This document shows, piece by piece, positions 32,510 through 43,293 of a stretch of DNA of 64,000 nt; positions within the stretch are counted from its first letter, which is position 1; each line of letters opens with the position of its first letter. A program made the translations under genes and the position numbers. The notes below the pieces were generated by a model that had not been told where the DNA came from, did not search any database, and saw only the letters and a list, made by a program, of their open reading frames with translations. The stretch lies in assembly GCA_022495005.1 (NCBI GenBank), contig JAGYXB010000512.1, positions 310,001 through 374,000 on the forward strand, given 5' to 3'. The stretch is from Rhyacophila brunnea (taxonomy: Eukaryota; Arthropoda; Insecta; Trichoptera; Rhyacophilidae).

Positions 32510-32670
32510 CTTCTTCTTTTGCCATATTCGCCCCTTAACTGGAGCATATGGACACCACGCGGCGCCTCCAAGAATCCCTGTCGCTCGCCAGTCTTCTTGC
32601 TTCATTCCAACCCGAGCCAGATCCAACGTCGCCTCTTCACTTTCAGCGTGATGAGAGGCTGATTGGTGCG
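32510..32670 (-). mobile_element. LINE C-terminal fragment
   Basis: The minus strand encodes NEARRLASDRDSWRRRVVSI, the typical A.DR..WR..V end of RTE-type LINE proteins, followed by a stop and a GAAGAAGAA-rich end at 32510-32520. Related to 41585-41795. Confidence 0.7.
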
Positions 32671-32789
32671 TTCTCTATAATAATAATTACCATATATTAA
32701 ATACGATGTGTATCCACCAACAATAAATTGGCAATTTATATCTCTTAATATAATGAAGTATACATTTCAAATAAATATTATTTATAAAA

Positions 32790-33118
32790 TATTTATTTTA
32801 TTCAACGATTAATTCACTAAAACATGGTAGATATCCTGACGTCATTTATTAATAATAAATCATTAAATTGATACCTAACTTGATTTAATAAACAAAAACC
32901 GATAGTCAAAATTATGCAATTTGATAAGCATTTCATCTAAGAACTACTAGTTAAATGTATCGTAATTTAGTAGGATGCCCCTAGCTTAATTGTAAAAGTA
33001 CATTAATTTTAATCCAATGGTTACAGGTTCAAGTCCCGTCGGGTGTCGTATATTTAAAAAAAAAAAAAAAGATTTTTCTAGTGGGTACATAAGATGTTTT
33101 CAAATTATGTACGTCAAA
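32790..33118 (+). mobile_element. Family I element I-4, with a Lys-like tRNA cassette
   Basis: Orientation is opposite to I-1, I-2 and I-5. The TIR TTTATTCAACGAT-like sequence at 32790, AACAAAAACCGATAG and the AGATTTTTCTA..GTTTTCAAA segment match the reverse complement of the family. The central tRNA-like segment (32974-33047) is unlike that of the other copies. The far TIR is cut off by a LINE fragment. Confidence 0.65.
32974..33047 (+). tRNA. tRNA-Lys(TTT)-like sequence, probably a relic
   Basis: 74 nt. Acceptor halves GATGCCC (32974-32980) and GGGTGTC (33041-33047) pair over 7 positions, including two G-U pairs. D-stem GCTT/AAGT pairs. T-arm ACAGG-TTCAAGT-CCCGT pairs 4 of 5. The anticodon region CATTAATTTTAATCCAATG is partly unpaired but suggests a TTT anticodon. 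An A-run follows downstream. Part of family I, so likely not a canonical tRNA gene. Confidence 0.45.
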
Positions 33119-33124
33119 TATTAC

Positions 33125-33325
33125 TTATTTACTTCGGTTCTTGGCCAACTGCACAACCGTTCTCCAGGTATCTCTATCGTATGCTCTCACCAGTCGGTCA
33201 CCCTCAGTTTATATGTGTCCCTTTTGACGTTATCTGCCCATCACCTTTCCTGGACGGTCCAGATACCAAGTGCCTACAGTGGTTCTTCAGTAAACTTTAT
33301 GGAGAGCTCTATCTAGATCCATCGC
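33125..33325 (-). mobile_element. RTE-type LINE C-terminal fragment
   Basis: The minus strand encodes RWADNVKRD-like sequence (with one stop) and, in a shifted frame, GDRLVRAYDRDTWRTVVQLA and KNRS. This is the RTE C-terminal signature. It truncates family I element I-4. Confidence 0.7.
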
Positions 33326-33394
33326 ATCTTACAACGTCACCGACCTATCTGACTTTTCAAAATATTGACTATATTGGGCTTAAACTATTAAAGT

Positions 33395-33995
33395 ATCAAT
33401 TAAAATTATGAAGCGTGTTCAGAAAAAAAATCTTCGACATCTTTATTTTTATGTACATATATAATTATCTTCCTTTTGACAGTTTCTCAAACGAGTATTT
33501 TCCGACTAACTTTCTTCAAGGCATGCTCGCGTTTCATTCTCTGGAAGCTCGTAGGTCACTTCGGTTAAAGCATGTTTCCCTGCTCTCACGTGGTATAGGT
33601 TCCAATCCCGATATTCTGGAAAATTTAAATTTTTATGCACCCGTCAATTACATGCGTGGGTGAAAGCTGTTGCTGGGTCAGGCTCAACCAGGCACCAAGA
33701 GCGAAGGCTGTGCGGTTGGTCAATGCACTCCCTAGAGATGTAGTCATTTTTAGCGATGCGTTATGTCTTCTGTTTTGTTTAATTTTTTTTTTTTTTTTTG
33801 AATTTTTGTTGTTTTATTATTTTTTTTTCTTTTGTATTAAATTATTTTTGCTTTGTTTTTTCCCTCCACCTTGACTTTCTCTAGTTGGTTTACTTGTCAT
33901 GTTGTCACTCTAAATGTTATGTTGTGAACGTCTTGAGTTAATAATTTGATATGCGCTCAACGTGTCGTTTTTTTTAATAAATAATTAAAAAAAAA
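33395..33995 (+). mobile_element. Jockey-like LINE 2, 3' end, copy 1
   Basis: Matches 35930-36525 throughout: AAGCGTGTTCAGAAAAAAAA, CTTCAAGGCATGCTCGCGTT (encodes LQGMLAFHSLEARR), TATGCACCCGTCAATTACAT (FYAPVNYMRG), CAATGCACTCCCTAGAGATG, T-rich UTR and the terminal AATAAATAATTA tail. Coding is broken. Confidence 0.8.
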
Positions 33996-35180
33996 AACAG
34001 CATAATATTTACGGCAGCTGTAATTTTGCCAAGTACAAGCTACAAATAAAATTTCTATTTATGGACCATCTTATTACTAGCGTAATGCAACTATTTTGCC
34101 TTACCATCGGCGGTTAACGTAGGATAGTCGTATTATTAAAAGCATGCATTTTTAATACTTGCAGTAAGTATACATTAACAATATGAAGACTGTTTTTGTT
34201 TCCGAGAAACAATACAAAAAAATCTTGTAAGCTCGGTACTCGCCATGTGCATTTCCAGCCTCTATAACGTTTTTCATTTATAAGAGGCTTGGATGGGAAA
34301 ATATCACAACACAAAGCCATGCCCCTTGCTAAGTACTGGAGTAAAAATAGAGATACGAGAGAAGAGAACACAGAATGCGGACATTTGCGGCTGTAAGGAA
34401 AATGGGAACTTTAAAATTTATCCACTAACCGCTGCAAAAAAAAGATTTTTCCTCCGCCAGAGAAACATTCCCCGCCCGTAAGAAAGCAAAGTTTGAGATT
34501 AGATTTAATGAACTCATAAATTGTAATCTCCCGGCTGCCTTGTTACATCTTTTTCAAAAAAAAGTTGACGAATTATAATATTTTTGCTTACATTTTTTAT
34601 ATCAAAATAAAAACCAGGTTAACGTGAAATTTTGTTTCAAGTGTTTTTTTTTCACCGAAGTTATTTCTGAGCATCAAAAGTGTGAAATTACGCTGTTAGA
34701 ATATTCAAGGGGATATTTTATATCTCGCAATATTAAAAATTGTCTTGTAATCTCGTTTTTTATGATTCCGTAACTAAAGTTTTTTTTTGTATGTAAATTC
34801 AATGTTTATTACTCATAGTGTCTCTTTAAGAGATTACAGTGATTCATGATTTTATTATGAAACAAAAAAGGCTTTAAAACTACTCCTAAATAATATATTA
34901 CCCTGTTCATAAAAGCTGGCAACATGTTACAGTTTTTTTCGTTGGTGATTTAAGTATGTTTCAGCTAAAAAATAAACAATGCTTAAAAGCATAATAAACA
35001 TGTTTTTTAAATACAGTCACAAATCTTTTAAGCTTTTTAAAGCCGTATTTCTGCATAAACCAAACATTTGCAATTAATAAAATAAAAATTTGAATGGGTT
35101 GATTTTATTTTTGGGTGTGAATACATTAATTTAAACTATATGAAAAATACTAGGGGCACCGCAAACTGTTTATTAATAAC
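33996..35180. other. Unique stretch including a candidate conserved piece
   Basis: 34140-34560 is non-repetitive, of mixed composition and without a convincing coding frame, so it might be regulatory. The rest is AT-rich. No gene could be supported. Confidence 0.4.
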
Positions 35181-35246
35181 ATTAATACTATCGACAGAAG
35201 GTAGGTACTTGATGGAATTTGAAGTTAAATCCATTAGTGTAGTTTA
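35181..35246 (+). mobile_element. Family E minimal derivative E5
   Basis: ATTAATACTATCGACAGAAG and TACTTGATGGAATTTGAA are joined directly to the right end TTAAATCCATTAG, with the hairpin lost. Target duplication unclear. Confidence 0.6.
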
Positions 35247-35744
35247 ATAATATTTTAACTGGTGCGCGATCAAAACGACTTTTGAACAACTTTGTGACCG
35301 CCATTAAATTGTTTTTGAACAGCATGTATCTCACAAACAGTTTCAAAAATACTTTCAGTCATACTTCAAAGCATCTAAATTTCCCATCGAAGGTAAACCA
35401 GCCATGTCTCGAATGGACTTTTATCAACCAGTCCAGCGAGCTCGGAGAGTTATTTGTGCAAAACTGTTTGGTCGGTATTGGAATCCCTATGGACACGCGC
35501 ACACTGTAACCACTCGTTGGTGTGACTAGTCGCAGTAACTTGTAAGTAGGTCTTTTACCTGTAGTTATAACTGCAAATTATGTATTCATAGGTAGAATCA
35601 AAGTACTGCCTGAATACATAAATTCAGAGAGAAGTGAGGAGAAAAGCGTAGTATGAACGGTGGACTTTCCGAACTCTACAATGAATCGCATACTTACGTC
35701 ATTCTATACATGCATTGTAGAAAATGCAGTCCTCATCGACTGAT
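35247..35744. other. Spacer
   Basis: No recognised feature. The 75-codon plus frame at 35282-35509 has no motif known to me. Confidence 0.4.
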
Positions 35745-36525
35745 TACTATTCAATGGTAGCTGTATGGCAATACTCAGCATTGCGTGCGAGCAAGCTTCT
35801 AGGATTCGTCATGAGACAAGCCAAGTCATACAAGAATCCAACTATTTTACGTACACTCTATGTGTCGCTGGTACGGAGTATTCTTGAGTATGGGTCCATT
35901 ATCTGGAGTCCTTAGGAGGCTTCTAATAAGCTTGTTTTAGAGCGTGTTCAGAAAAAAATTCTTTGACGTCTTTATTTTAATGTCTATAATTATTTTTTCC
36001 TTTTGACTGTTTTTCAAACGAGTATTTTCCGACTAACTTTCTTCAAGGCATGCTCGCCTTTCATTCTCTTGAAATTCGTAGGTCACTTCTGCTCTTAAAG
36101 ATTTTTTCTCTGCTCTCACGTGGTATAGTTTCCAATTCCGATATTCTGAAAATTTTGAAATTTTATGCACCCGTCAATTACATGCGTGGTCGCAGCTTTG
36201 GGTGAAAGCTGTTTCCTCATGTCAGGCTTACCAGGCACCAGTTGCAAGGGCTTTGCGGCTGGTCAATGCACTCCCTAGAGATGTAGACATTTTTAGCAAT
36301 GCATTATGTATTCGGTTTTTTTAAATTCTATTTTCTTGTTTAGTTTGTATTGTTGTACTGTTGTTTTTTTATTTTATTTATTTTCTATAAAACTATTTTT
36401 GTTTTTGTTTTTTTTTCTCTAGTTGATATACTTGTACTTTTTATTCAAAATGTCATGTTGTGAACGTCTCGAATTAATAATTTGTTATGTGCTCAATGTG
36501 TTTTTTTTCAAATAAATAAATAATG
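35745..36525 (+). mobile_element. Jockey-like LINE 2, 3' end, copy 2
   Basis: Extends further 5' than the 33395 copy and ends with AATAAATAAATAATGC. 36480-36525 is the shared terminal UTR. It contains the coding remnant 35748-35915 and further broken codons. Confidence 0.8.
35748..35915 (+). pseudogene. Jockey-like RT thumb/C-terminal fragment
   Basis: The frame encodes ASKLLGFVMRQAKSYKNPTI followed by LRTLYVSLVRSILEYGSIIW. It matches the block ILGFVLRTFRVFLDVTVLKI and FYNSLVKSRLE..SIVWAP of the copy at 39531-40265 and is typical of Jockey-superfamily reverse transcriptases just after the palm. A stop follows IIWSP where the family continues. The upstream catalytic blocks are missing, so no activity is possible. 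Confidence 0.8.
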
Positions 36526-37164
36526 CTTAAGCAATTATTAACATTTAGAAGTGGAGTAGTATGGACTGGAATGGGGACAACAATAATAAGAACAGTCCAG
36601 GGTCCACCACGGGCTTTTGCACCGTGAATGATGGTAATCATAAAAATCCCTGATAAGTTTTCAAAGTTTTTCTGTAGATCTCTCCCATAGAATTAGGTAC
36701 TGTATAAATCCTATCATGTCACATTCTAAACACCGATAGTTTTGGATTGAATCCTTTTACTTTATAAATTTGTCAGCGAGACAGTTAAACTTTTACAGTG
36801 TATATTATATTTGTATAGAACCCTCCCGAACACACACTCTAAGAAAAAACTTCTAAGAGGGAACAATCACATTTGGTTGACCAAGCAGCGCACGCCATCA
36901 ATATGGAATCACAGGTGGTATGCGAGCCAAACAAATTCGGATAATCCAAGAGTAAAACTTTGTTTTTCCATTTTTCATGTCGTGTCTGCACGCAAGCCGA
37001 AAGGGGTGCGGCGAGCCCTGGGGAAGGGGTAGTCTTTTAAGCTAACAACTGACGATGTATTTAAACGGTTTAAACCTCAGAGTAATGATATATAGAGAGC
37101 GCATATTGTTCGGCAAGATAAAGCCGTGTTTCTTGCCTATAACGCATAGTAGAACCACGATTTT
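36526..37164. other. Spacer
   Basis: Unique DNA. The 73-codon plus frame at 36811-37032 shows no motif. Confidence 0.4.
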
Positions 37165-37490
37165 ATTAGTCTCACCTTTTAACTATGAAAAATTATACCA
37201 TCGTGTTGCTTCTCAGTACGGCTACCAAATTTAAATACAACATAGTTAACAATATGTTTCACTAAAATAACTAAAAATAATTACCACTAACTTTATATTT
37301 AACACAAAAACAATAAATTTCAGAAACACGTGTAATCAGTCAAATCCATAATTACCGGCGATGTTTCCAAAAAAATATTGAATTCAGCTGTAGAAATTAT
37401 ATCTACTCTAACGCTAACGCATAGTGTAAAGATATGAGCATGCCGAATGCTTACTCACTCGCACTTATGGTTTGTTTGTGTTCAGGCTTT
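37165..37490 (+). repeat. Interspersed repeat H, copy 2
   Basis: Direct-orientation relative of 26030-26375, with CAGTACGGCTACCA, GCCGAATGCTTACTCACTCG, CACTTATG and GTGTTCAGG. Confidence 0.65.
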
Positions 37491-37862
37491 GGTTTAAACT
37501 GTTTTATTAACAGACAGCATTGCATTGAATTTAATTCCAGTAACATAATGACGTTAAACAAGTGACCTCCTTTTTTGTTTTGGTGGAAGCATTAATTAAT
37601 TTCCTACTACATTTTCCTATTTTTGTGTAACTATTTTACACTAGGAATCTTTAATACATGGAAAAAAAATCTTTGACATTTAAAAAAACACATCCATAAA
37701 TATAATATATACCTAACCTCTTCTTGTTATTTTGACTAAATTTACTCTCAAAAAATGTATTAATTTTCCACATAATATTCGAATTTTCTGCCCCAAAAAA
37801 ACGCAAATTTTACCGATTTGCAAAGTACGTCACTGAAGGTGGGGGTAGTGAATTATAATTAA
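37491..37862. other. AT-rich spacer
   Basis: Nothing recognised. TAA at 37860-37862 is the left flank duplication of the next element. Confidence 0.4.
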
Positions 37863-38524
37863 CTTAGAGCGGAATGCACAATCTAAGATTTCGTTCCTAA
37901 GGATAAGTCGCCGAAAAGCATGACTTAACCATAGACAATCCTGAGTATAGAGTTAAGGAATCCCTAACCATAGACTACTTTTGTTACGAACACGCTCCCT
38001 TCTGTATTACCATTTACCACTGACAGCTGCTGTCAAAATAAATTCGCATGTATCTAATACAGTCCATACACTCAAATTCATTTAACAATGTATCTCAATA
38101 TGGATATTGATAGTGTTAATTCGTTTGGCATGTACTTGCAGAATATTATTTTATTTTTATACGCCAGCCCGCAGAAATACAAAATACCAGATGAAGAATG
38201 ACAATTGATGCTAGTGTTACCATGTTAAAAAAAAATCTTGTGGTGCCTGTGGAATCACGTATAATGACTTATAACGGAAACATAAGAGTATTATAATTAA
38301 ATATTAATATGTATTTATAGTTATTGCATTTATAAAATGCAGTTGTCATATTTTTGTCATCGTTTAACAATTATAAAATAATTTACCTAATTTACCTAAC
38401 GAGAATTTTTAAATATGGTATTATTTTCAATAAAAATGATCTTAACTAAGGACAGTGTTTCTGCATAGTGTTTTCTGCTAAGGAAATTTTAGTTATGACA
38501 AATGTTTCTGCATTCCGCTCTTAG
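37863..38524. mobile_element. TIR element, PIF/Harbinger-like (662 bp)
   Basis: Ends CTTAGAGCGGAATGCACAA and, reversed, CTAAGAGCGGAATGCAGAA match at about 17 of 19 positions. Flanks TAA (37860-37862 and 38525-38527) fit the 3-bp TWA preference of PIF/Harbinger. No transposase is visible, so the superfamily is inferred from the duplication alone. Confidence 0.6.
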
Positions 38525-38527
38525 TAA

Positions 38528-38897
38528 GTACCTAATAAATATTTCATAACTTCAAACAAAATTTTAAACCTCTTTAGTTACTTGTTATTTTGTATGATTG
38601 TACATTGAAATATCCTAAATAATGATAGTGCACTATTTTATATTTGTTTTACATACTGACGCTCGTTCAATATTTGTGTATTTGAAAATTGCAACACACA
38701 CTATTGCACGTCTATAATCTGTGGTTCATTTTCGTAGGAAGCTCACACATTCAAAACCCTGCGTCAAAATGTAGTGTATTGGGGAATAAATAACTTACGG
38801 AATTGTATTTACTAATGTTCTGTGAATCCACCTTTATGATAGTTACATGAATTACGCGCTCTCTAAAATATTAACATTGCCCATGTCTTATTCGATG
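38528..38897. other. AT-rich spacer
   Basis: Nothing recognised. Confidence 0.4.
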
Positions 38898-39180
38898 TAA
38901 TATACCAGTGGTGGCGAACCTGTAAGTACGTAAGTACCTATAATAATAATAAATGATAGATCGCATCGTATAAAAAAATATCAGGCAAATACTCCTCAAG
39001 AGTAAGTATCACGTTTAATGTAAATGTATAATTGCATAGGTCAGCCATTAAGCTTTATGCGTCATATATAATATTATCGCACTAACGTCATCAAGCGGCG
39101 GGAGACACCGCGCTGCGAACCTCTAATTTTGATCGATTACAATGCTTGAGACTACTGTAGCGAGAGAATGTCTCATCTGA

Positions 39181-40266
39181 TAAATCAAATCAAATTTATT
39201 TATTTTACATACAATGAACATAACAAATTATAAATTCAAAGCGTTCACGACATGACATAAAATAAGTGTTAATAATTTTTTAAAATAAAAATACAGAGAA
39301 TAAGTAATAAAATAAAAGTAGATGGAAGCACACAGAGTGAACTTTGATAGACCCTATCTTAAAAACTTATAAAACAACGTCCACCTAAATTCACCCTCAC
39401 GTAAGTAGAATATATCAATATCCGAAGCGATTTCATTAAACATGGTTACTGCCCTCCCAATTGGCATTACTAATGGCAGGTTAGTTCTGCACCGTGGGAG
39501 AACAAACAACGGATGCCCTCGATTCCTAAGTTAATTATCAGAGACACACAAGCCAACACCACCAAGAATGGCAGAGTTCACATTTACGCCGCGTGTAAGT
39601 CTGAAAAAATATATAGCTAAATAAAGATCCCTTCTAAATTTTAAGCTACAGTATGTAAGCATCCCTAAGAGAAAATCAATCGGATAGAGCCACTGATAAT
39701 ATCCATACAGCCGAAAGTAAATGAGTCTTAAAAAATTCTTTTGGACTCTCTCCACCATAAGGCCGTACTTCAACTGATGCGGGGCCCAAACGATAGACAC
39801 ACTCTCAAGTCTGCTTTTAACTAAGGAGTTATAGAAAATTTTTAGTACCGTAACATCCAAAAAGACCCGGAAAGTACGCAAGACAAAGCCCAAAATCTTT
39901 AGCCCCTTTTTACAAATGGTATCTATATGACCACTTAACGTCAGTTTACCGTCAAACGTAATTCCAAGATCTCTTACAGATGATATTTGCGAGAGAACTC
40001 TGCCATGCATCGAGTACTGGAAAAACAATACTCGTGAGGCTTTAGTAAACGATAAAACATTGCATTTATCAATATTGAAGTCCAGTTTGTTACGCCTGCC
40101 CCAATCTAATATATTATCTATATCAAGTTGGAGTTGACGACAATCGTCCAAGGTGACAACTTCCATGAAGAGTTTCAAGTCGTCAGCAAACAACAAAAAC
40201 ATAGCATTTTTAATTACCAATGCTATGTCATTTATAAAAATCGTGAACAGCAATGGCAATAGCAAT
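39181..40266 (-). mobile_element. 5'-truncated Jockey-like LINE in hAT-5
   Basis: The 3' tail at 39181-39205 reads, on the minus strand, AAATAAATTTGATTTGATTT. A UTR with TGAACGCTTTGAATTTATAA follows, then the ORF. The 5' end is cut within the reverse transcriptase, just before the catalytic block, where family members have the GLLF-type motif. Confidence 0.85.
39531..40265 (-). pseudogene. Jockey-like reverse transcriptase, C-terminal part
   Basis: A 244-residue open frame begins PLLFTIFINDI (RT block before the catalytic site). It carries the intact catalytic motif FADD in LLFADDLKLF at about residues 25-34, LDFNIDKCNVLSF, VRDLGITFDGKLTLSGHI, then ILGFVLRTFR and SIVWAPHQLKYGL towards the C-terminus. 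It stops after CVSDN with TAA. The related fragment at 13752-13982 has TAT there and continues 23 residues, and the minus strand here does continue with LRNRGHPLF. The stop is therefore a secondary mutation. The N-terminal endonuclease and first RT blocks are missing. No start codon of its own; the first M is not a real initiation site. Confidence 0.9.
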
Positions 40267-40440
40267 CTGGTATATGTATGCTATATTCTATGAGTGGTAT
40301 CTAGAACATCATCATTTTTTAAATAATGAAAAACTATTTTTCCCCATGAAAAACTGCTCGGCACGTCAGACAGTCGAAAAACAATATTTGTGAAATTTTG
40401 ACACGCGTACGTAAAAAGGTTCGCCAACCCTGTAATATAC

Positions 40441-41091
40441 CAAAGTAGTTGGTTCAAAGCCGATCGCAGGCATTTTTGGTTTTTCGGTTTTCGAATCGAC
40501 TGTCTACTGATGAATTTTCTGTACCATACGTATAATTATTTTTAAAAAATAAGTATATATATTAATATAAATAATTTTGCGATAAGTTGCGATACGATGT
40601 GATGTGAAACGAAGGCTTTGCCGGCCGGATGTAGGCCACGGCACGTTTCTACTCAACGCGGAAATCTAACGATTGTAAGGACGCCTCTGAATTGCAATGT
40701 GACGCAGCCAGCCCACTCTAAGAAAATCCTTTACATTATTGATTTGCAAAAGATGTTCTGTATTTCTCACCTACTTCCATTTACATCATAATATTCATCT
40801 ATCACTATCATATTTATTATGTACATTTCTTGAGTACACCTTAAACCTTGAATTTCTTTTAAGCCGCGATAGCATAAAATCACCTGTAGAAATTTAACAT
40901 GTCACTACAATAATATTAATACATCATCAAATATCAAAACGTATCGGGGCAACAATAATATATGCAACGAGGTTTTTAATCCTTAGCAAAATGAACCTTA
41001 AAAAATTTAGACAAATTTTAAATATATAATATTTTTAGACTTTAAAATAAATTATTATGTTAAATCAATGAATCAATTAACTCATTTTTTT
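40441..41091. other. Spacer
   Basis: 40600-40720 is somewhat GC-richer but motif-free. No gene. Confidence 0.4.
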
Positions 41092-41318
41092 GCAACGGCT
41101 CAAGCGTTAGCCTATAACGTCATGGGTCCCAGATTCGAATCTTGGGTCTGGCAAGTACACAATGTATTGTTTTTCAATTTGTCTATGAGTCACAGTATGG
41201 ACATAATAGGTTGAGCAAGTGGCTGACATCCATTTCTCGTAAAAACAAAATCTGTTGATACAAAATCTCCAATCTGTGGAGGCCTATATGATTCTCTTAG
41301 GATCGAACATGCTGAAGT
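41092..41318 (+). mobile_element. SINE family A, copy A4
   Basis: The head is truncated at its first bases (begins GCAACGGCTCAAGCGTTAGC). Box B GATTCGAATC, body GAGCAAGTGGCTGACATCCA and an end near GATCGAACATG are present. No convincing target duplication. Confidence 0.8.
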
Positions 41319-41584
41319 AGTAGTAGTTTTATGTATGATTCAATATGAAACAAATATACATAATAATTATTATTATTATATTTGTATTGATATCATGTAT
41401 GAAATACTATAATTTAAAAAAACGTCAGTTGATATAGATATAATATATTAAGAAAAATCCAAGGAAACGAAAATATAATTACGTCATAATTAAAATTTGG
41501 GTGACTCCTGATGGCATGTAAAAATCGTTTTAGTAATAACATTCTTCTTTGACCATATCCTCAAATAAAACATACTTACAGACA
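41319..41584. other. AT-rich spacer
   Basis: Nothing recognised. Confidence 0.4.
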
Positions 41585-41795
41585 ATCTTCTTGCACCTTT
41601 CCAGATCGTGCCAGGATCCCATAGCTCTACTGTATACGCTATGCGGATGGTATTTAACAACCTTCTAGGATTCCGAAATCTGGTGACTTAAAATTTTCTT
41701 GAGGCATCCGCATTACGTAACCGAGCCAAGTTCAACTTTGCACCTCTACTCTCAGCGTAATGAGAAGCTGCTTGACCCGCTCTTTTATCTTCTCG
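41585..41795 (-). mobile_element. LINE C-terminal fragment
   Basis: The minus strand keeps ERVKQLLITLRVEV and TWLGYVMRMPQEN with a stop between. It aligns with the 32510-32670 fragment (CTCTCAGCGTAATGAGAAGC versus TTTCAGCGTGATGAGAGGCT). Remnant only. Confidence 0.6.
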
Positions 41796-41964
41796 TTACT
41801 CCGAAAGTAATACCAACGCACATCCAGTAATCGCCACAAACATATTATATTATAAAAACGTTTTATACGGTTGCTCTAAGCTTGCGTAGGGTACCCTAAC
41901 TCTCTACGGTAAATCAGTACCGTCAAAATGCACAAATATCATTACCTTGATTTAAATTAAAATA

Positions 41965-42391
41965 ATTACAAGATAAAAAGAAATTTTTATATACGACGTT
42001 TTTAAATTTTCTGTTGAATCATATAAACTTGACTAGCTTAAGCGATCAAAAAAAATTGTACTTGATAGAAATAATACTGAAATGTCATTTTGACATTCAT
42101 AATGCCTTCCATAGTAATGACGTATATATTGATAATTTAGTTGCTAGGACCCCAGACCTCTAGCAACCAATACTGGTGTCGAAGTAACTTTTCATACAAA
42201 ACAGAATTAACTGAAAACGAATTCAATTCTACATAAACATGGCTAAAAGTATTAAAAAATGCATTGGCATCGTGTTCTGATATATTCTAAAAGTGTCTAG
42301 CTAGTCGGTAAGTTAGTTAAAATCGATTGCAAGATTTGTACCGGACAAAGATCCACCGGACAAATAAGAATACGAGCTAAGAAAAACGTTG
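41965..42391 (-). mobile_element. Family D element D2
   Basis: Minus-orientation copy: ATTACAAGATAAAAAGAAAT flank, CGACGTTTTTAAAT end, the GACTAGC..TGTCTAGCTAGTCGG stretch, GGACAAAGATCCACCGGACA and the AAAAACGTTG end. Confidence 0.8.
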
Positions 42392-42947
42392 TCAAATACA
42401 GGATACGACCATGCAACGTAAACAGTCAATGAAATGAATTGAAATCCCATTCGACCAAACTTTTATTTATATGATTATTTCTAATATGTATAATATTATA
42501 TTATATTTGCTTACACATATTTCTGAGGGTTTTCAAAAGTATATAAGTACTTCCTGTAATACCCTCTGATACCGTTTACTTCATGGCTAAGAATGGCTAT
42601 CATTGAAAATATATGACAAATTTAATGAATTTTAGGAGACCATTAACGACTTCCTCTTCTGTGCTTCAGTATAATCCTAGCTGGTATTTATGTCCGTTGT
42701 CAGTCTACATGAAAACTATGTATACAGTATTAGTCCCTAAGGCTCCAGTTGGCCTCTTGGAGTTACTCACGCGCCCGTAACGTTGGTCCTACCAGGGTTC
42801 GGGTTAGCTTGACTCCAGGGTCGGTCCTAGTATGAGACCTGATTGGAGTATGTGCGCAAGGCCACTGGATATAATATTTTCCTCTCCAAAAACAGGTGTC
42901 AGCAGGATGATAATCAATGTGAATAATTTATATTTTTTTTTATTCAA
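42392..42947. other. Spacer, GC-richer at 42690-42850
   Basis: No repeat or coding motif recognised. The 103-codon minus frame at 42804-43115 runs across the family I element and is judged fortuitous. Confidence 0.4.
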
Positions 42948-43293
42948 CGAATAATTCATAAGATTTAAAAAATGTAACATTCTAAATAATGAACACACAT
43001 AATTTTGAAAACACTGAAAAAATATATTAGGTATAACCAAAATAAAAAAAATTGAAAAGGGTAAGTCACCCCGCAGGAATCGAACCTGCATCTCTCGGGT
43101 ATCGCGCCAACGCACATAGACTACTATGCTAAAAGAGTCATACTTAATTGTGACAAATTTTAACTAATGTCTGTTAATACTCACTGAAGCGCTTTCCAAA
43201 TTTAGCTACTATTGGCGATCAGCTTTTGTATTTTAAATCAAAGTATGTATTACTTTTATTACTAACCGACGCCATGGATCACTCCAAGATTTT
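42948..43293 (-). mobile_element. Family I element I-5
   Basis: The TIR end TTTTTATTCAACGAATAATT starts the copy. It continues through CACATAATTTTGAAAACACT, the tRNA-like segment, GCTACTATTGGCGATCAGCT and ACTAACCGACGCCATGGATC. It carries the uninterrupted target TTTTAACTAATG of SINE A3. Confidence 0.75.
43064..43140 (-). ncRNA. tRNA-like segment in I-5
   Basis: On the minus strand TTAGCATAGTAGTCTATG and TGCAGGTTCGATTCCTGC occur; the latter is a perfect 5-bp T-arm with a 7-nt loop and canonical box B. Acceptor arms do not pair. Best preserved of the shared-type cassettes. Confidence 0.5.

Larger units (their letters stand above)
38906..40432. mobile_element. hAT-5 element hosting a Jockey LINE
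   Basis: Ends CAGTGGTGGCGAACCT and, reversed, CAGGGTTGGCGAACCT match 14/16. A perfect 8-bp duplication TAATATAC flanks it (38898-38905, 40433-40440). Without the LINE the element is about 440 bp and noncoding, i.e. nonautonomous. Confidence 0.9.

Noticed and set aside
33017..33411. Overlapping 99- and 105-codon plus frames
   Set aside because: They run antisense through the RTE C-terminal fragment at 33125-33325 and out of the tRNA-like segment.
42804..43115. 103-codon minus-strand frame
   Set aside because: It crosses the start of family I element I-5 and its tRNA-like segment, so it is a chance frame.
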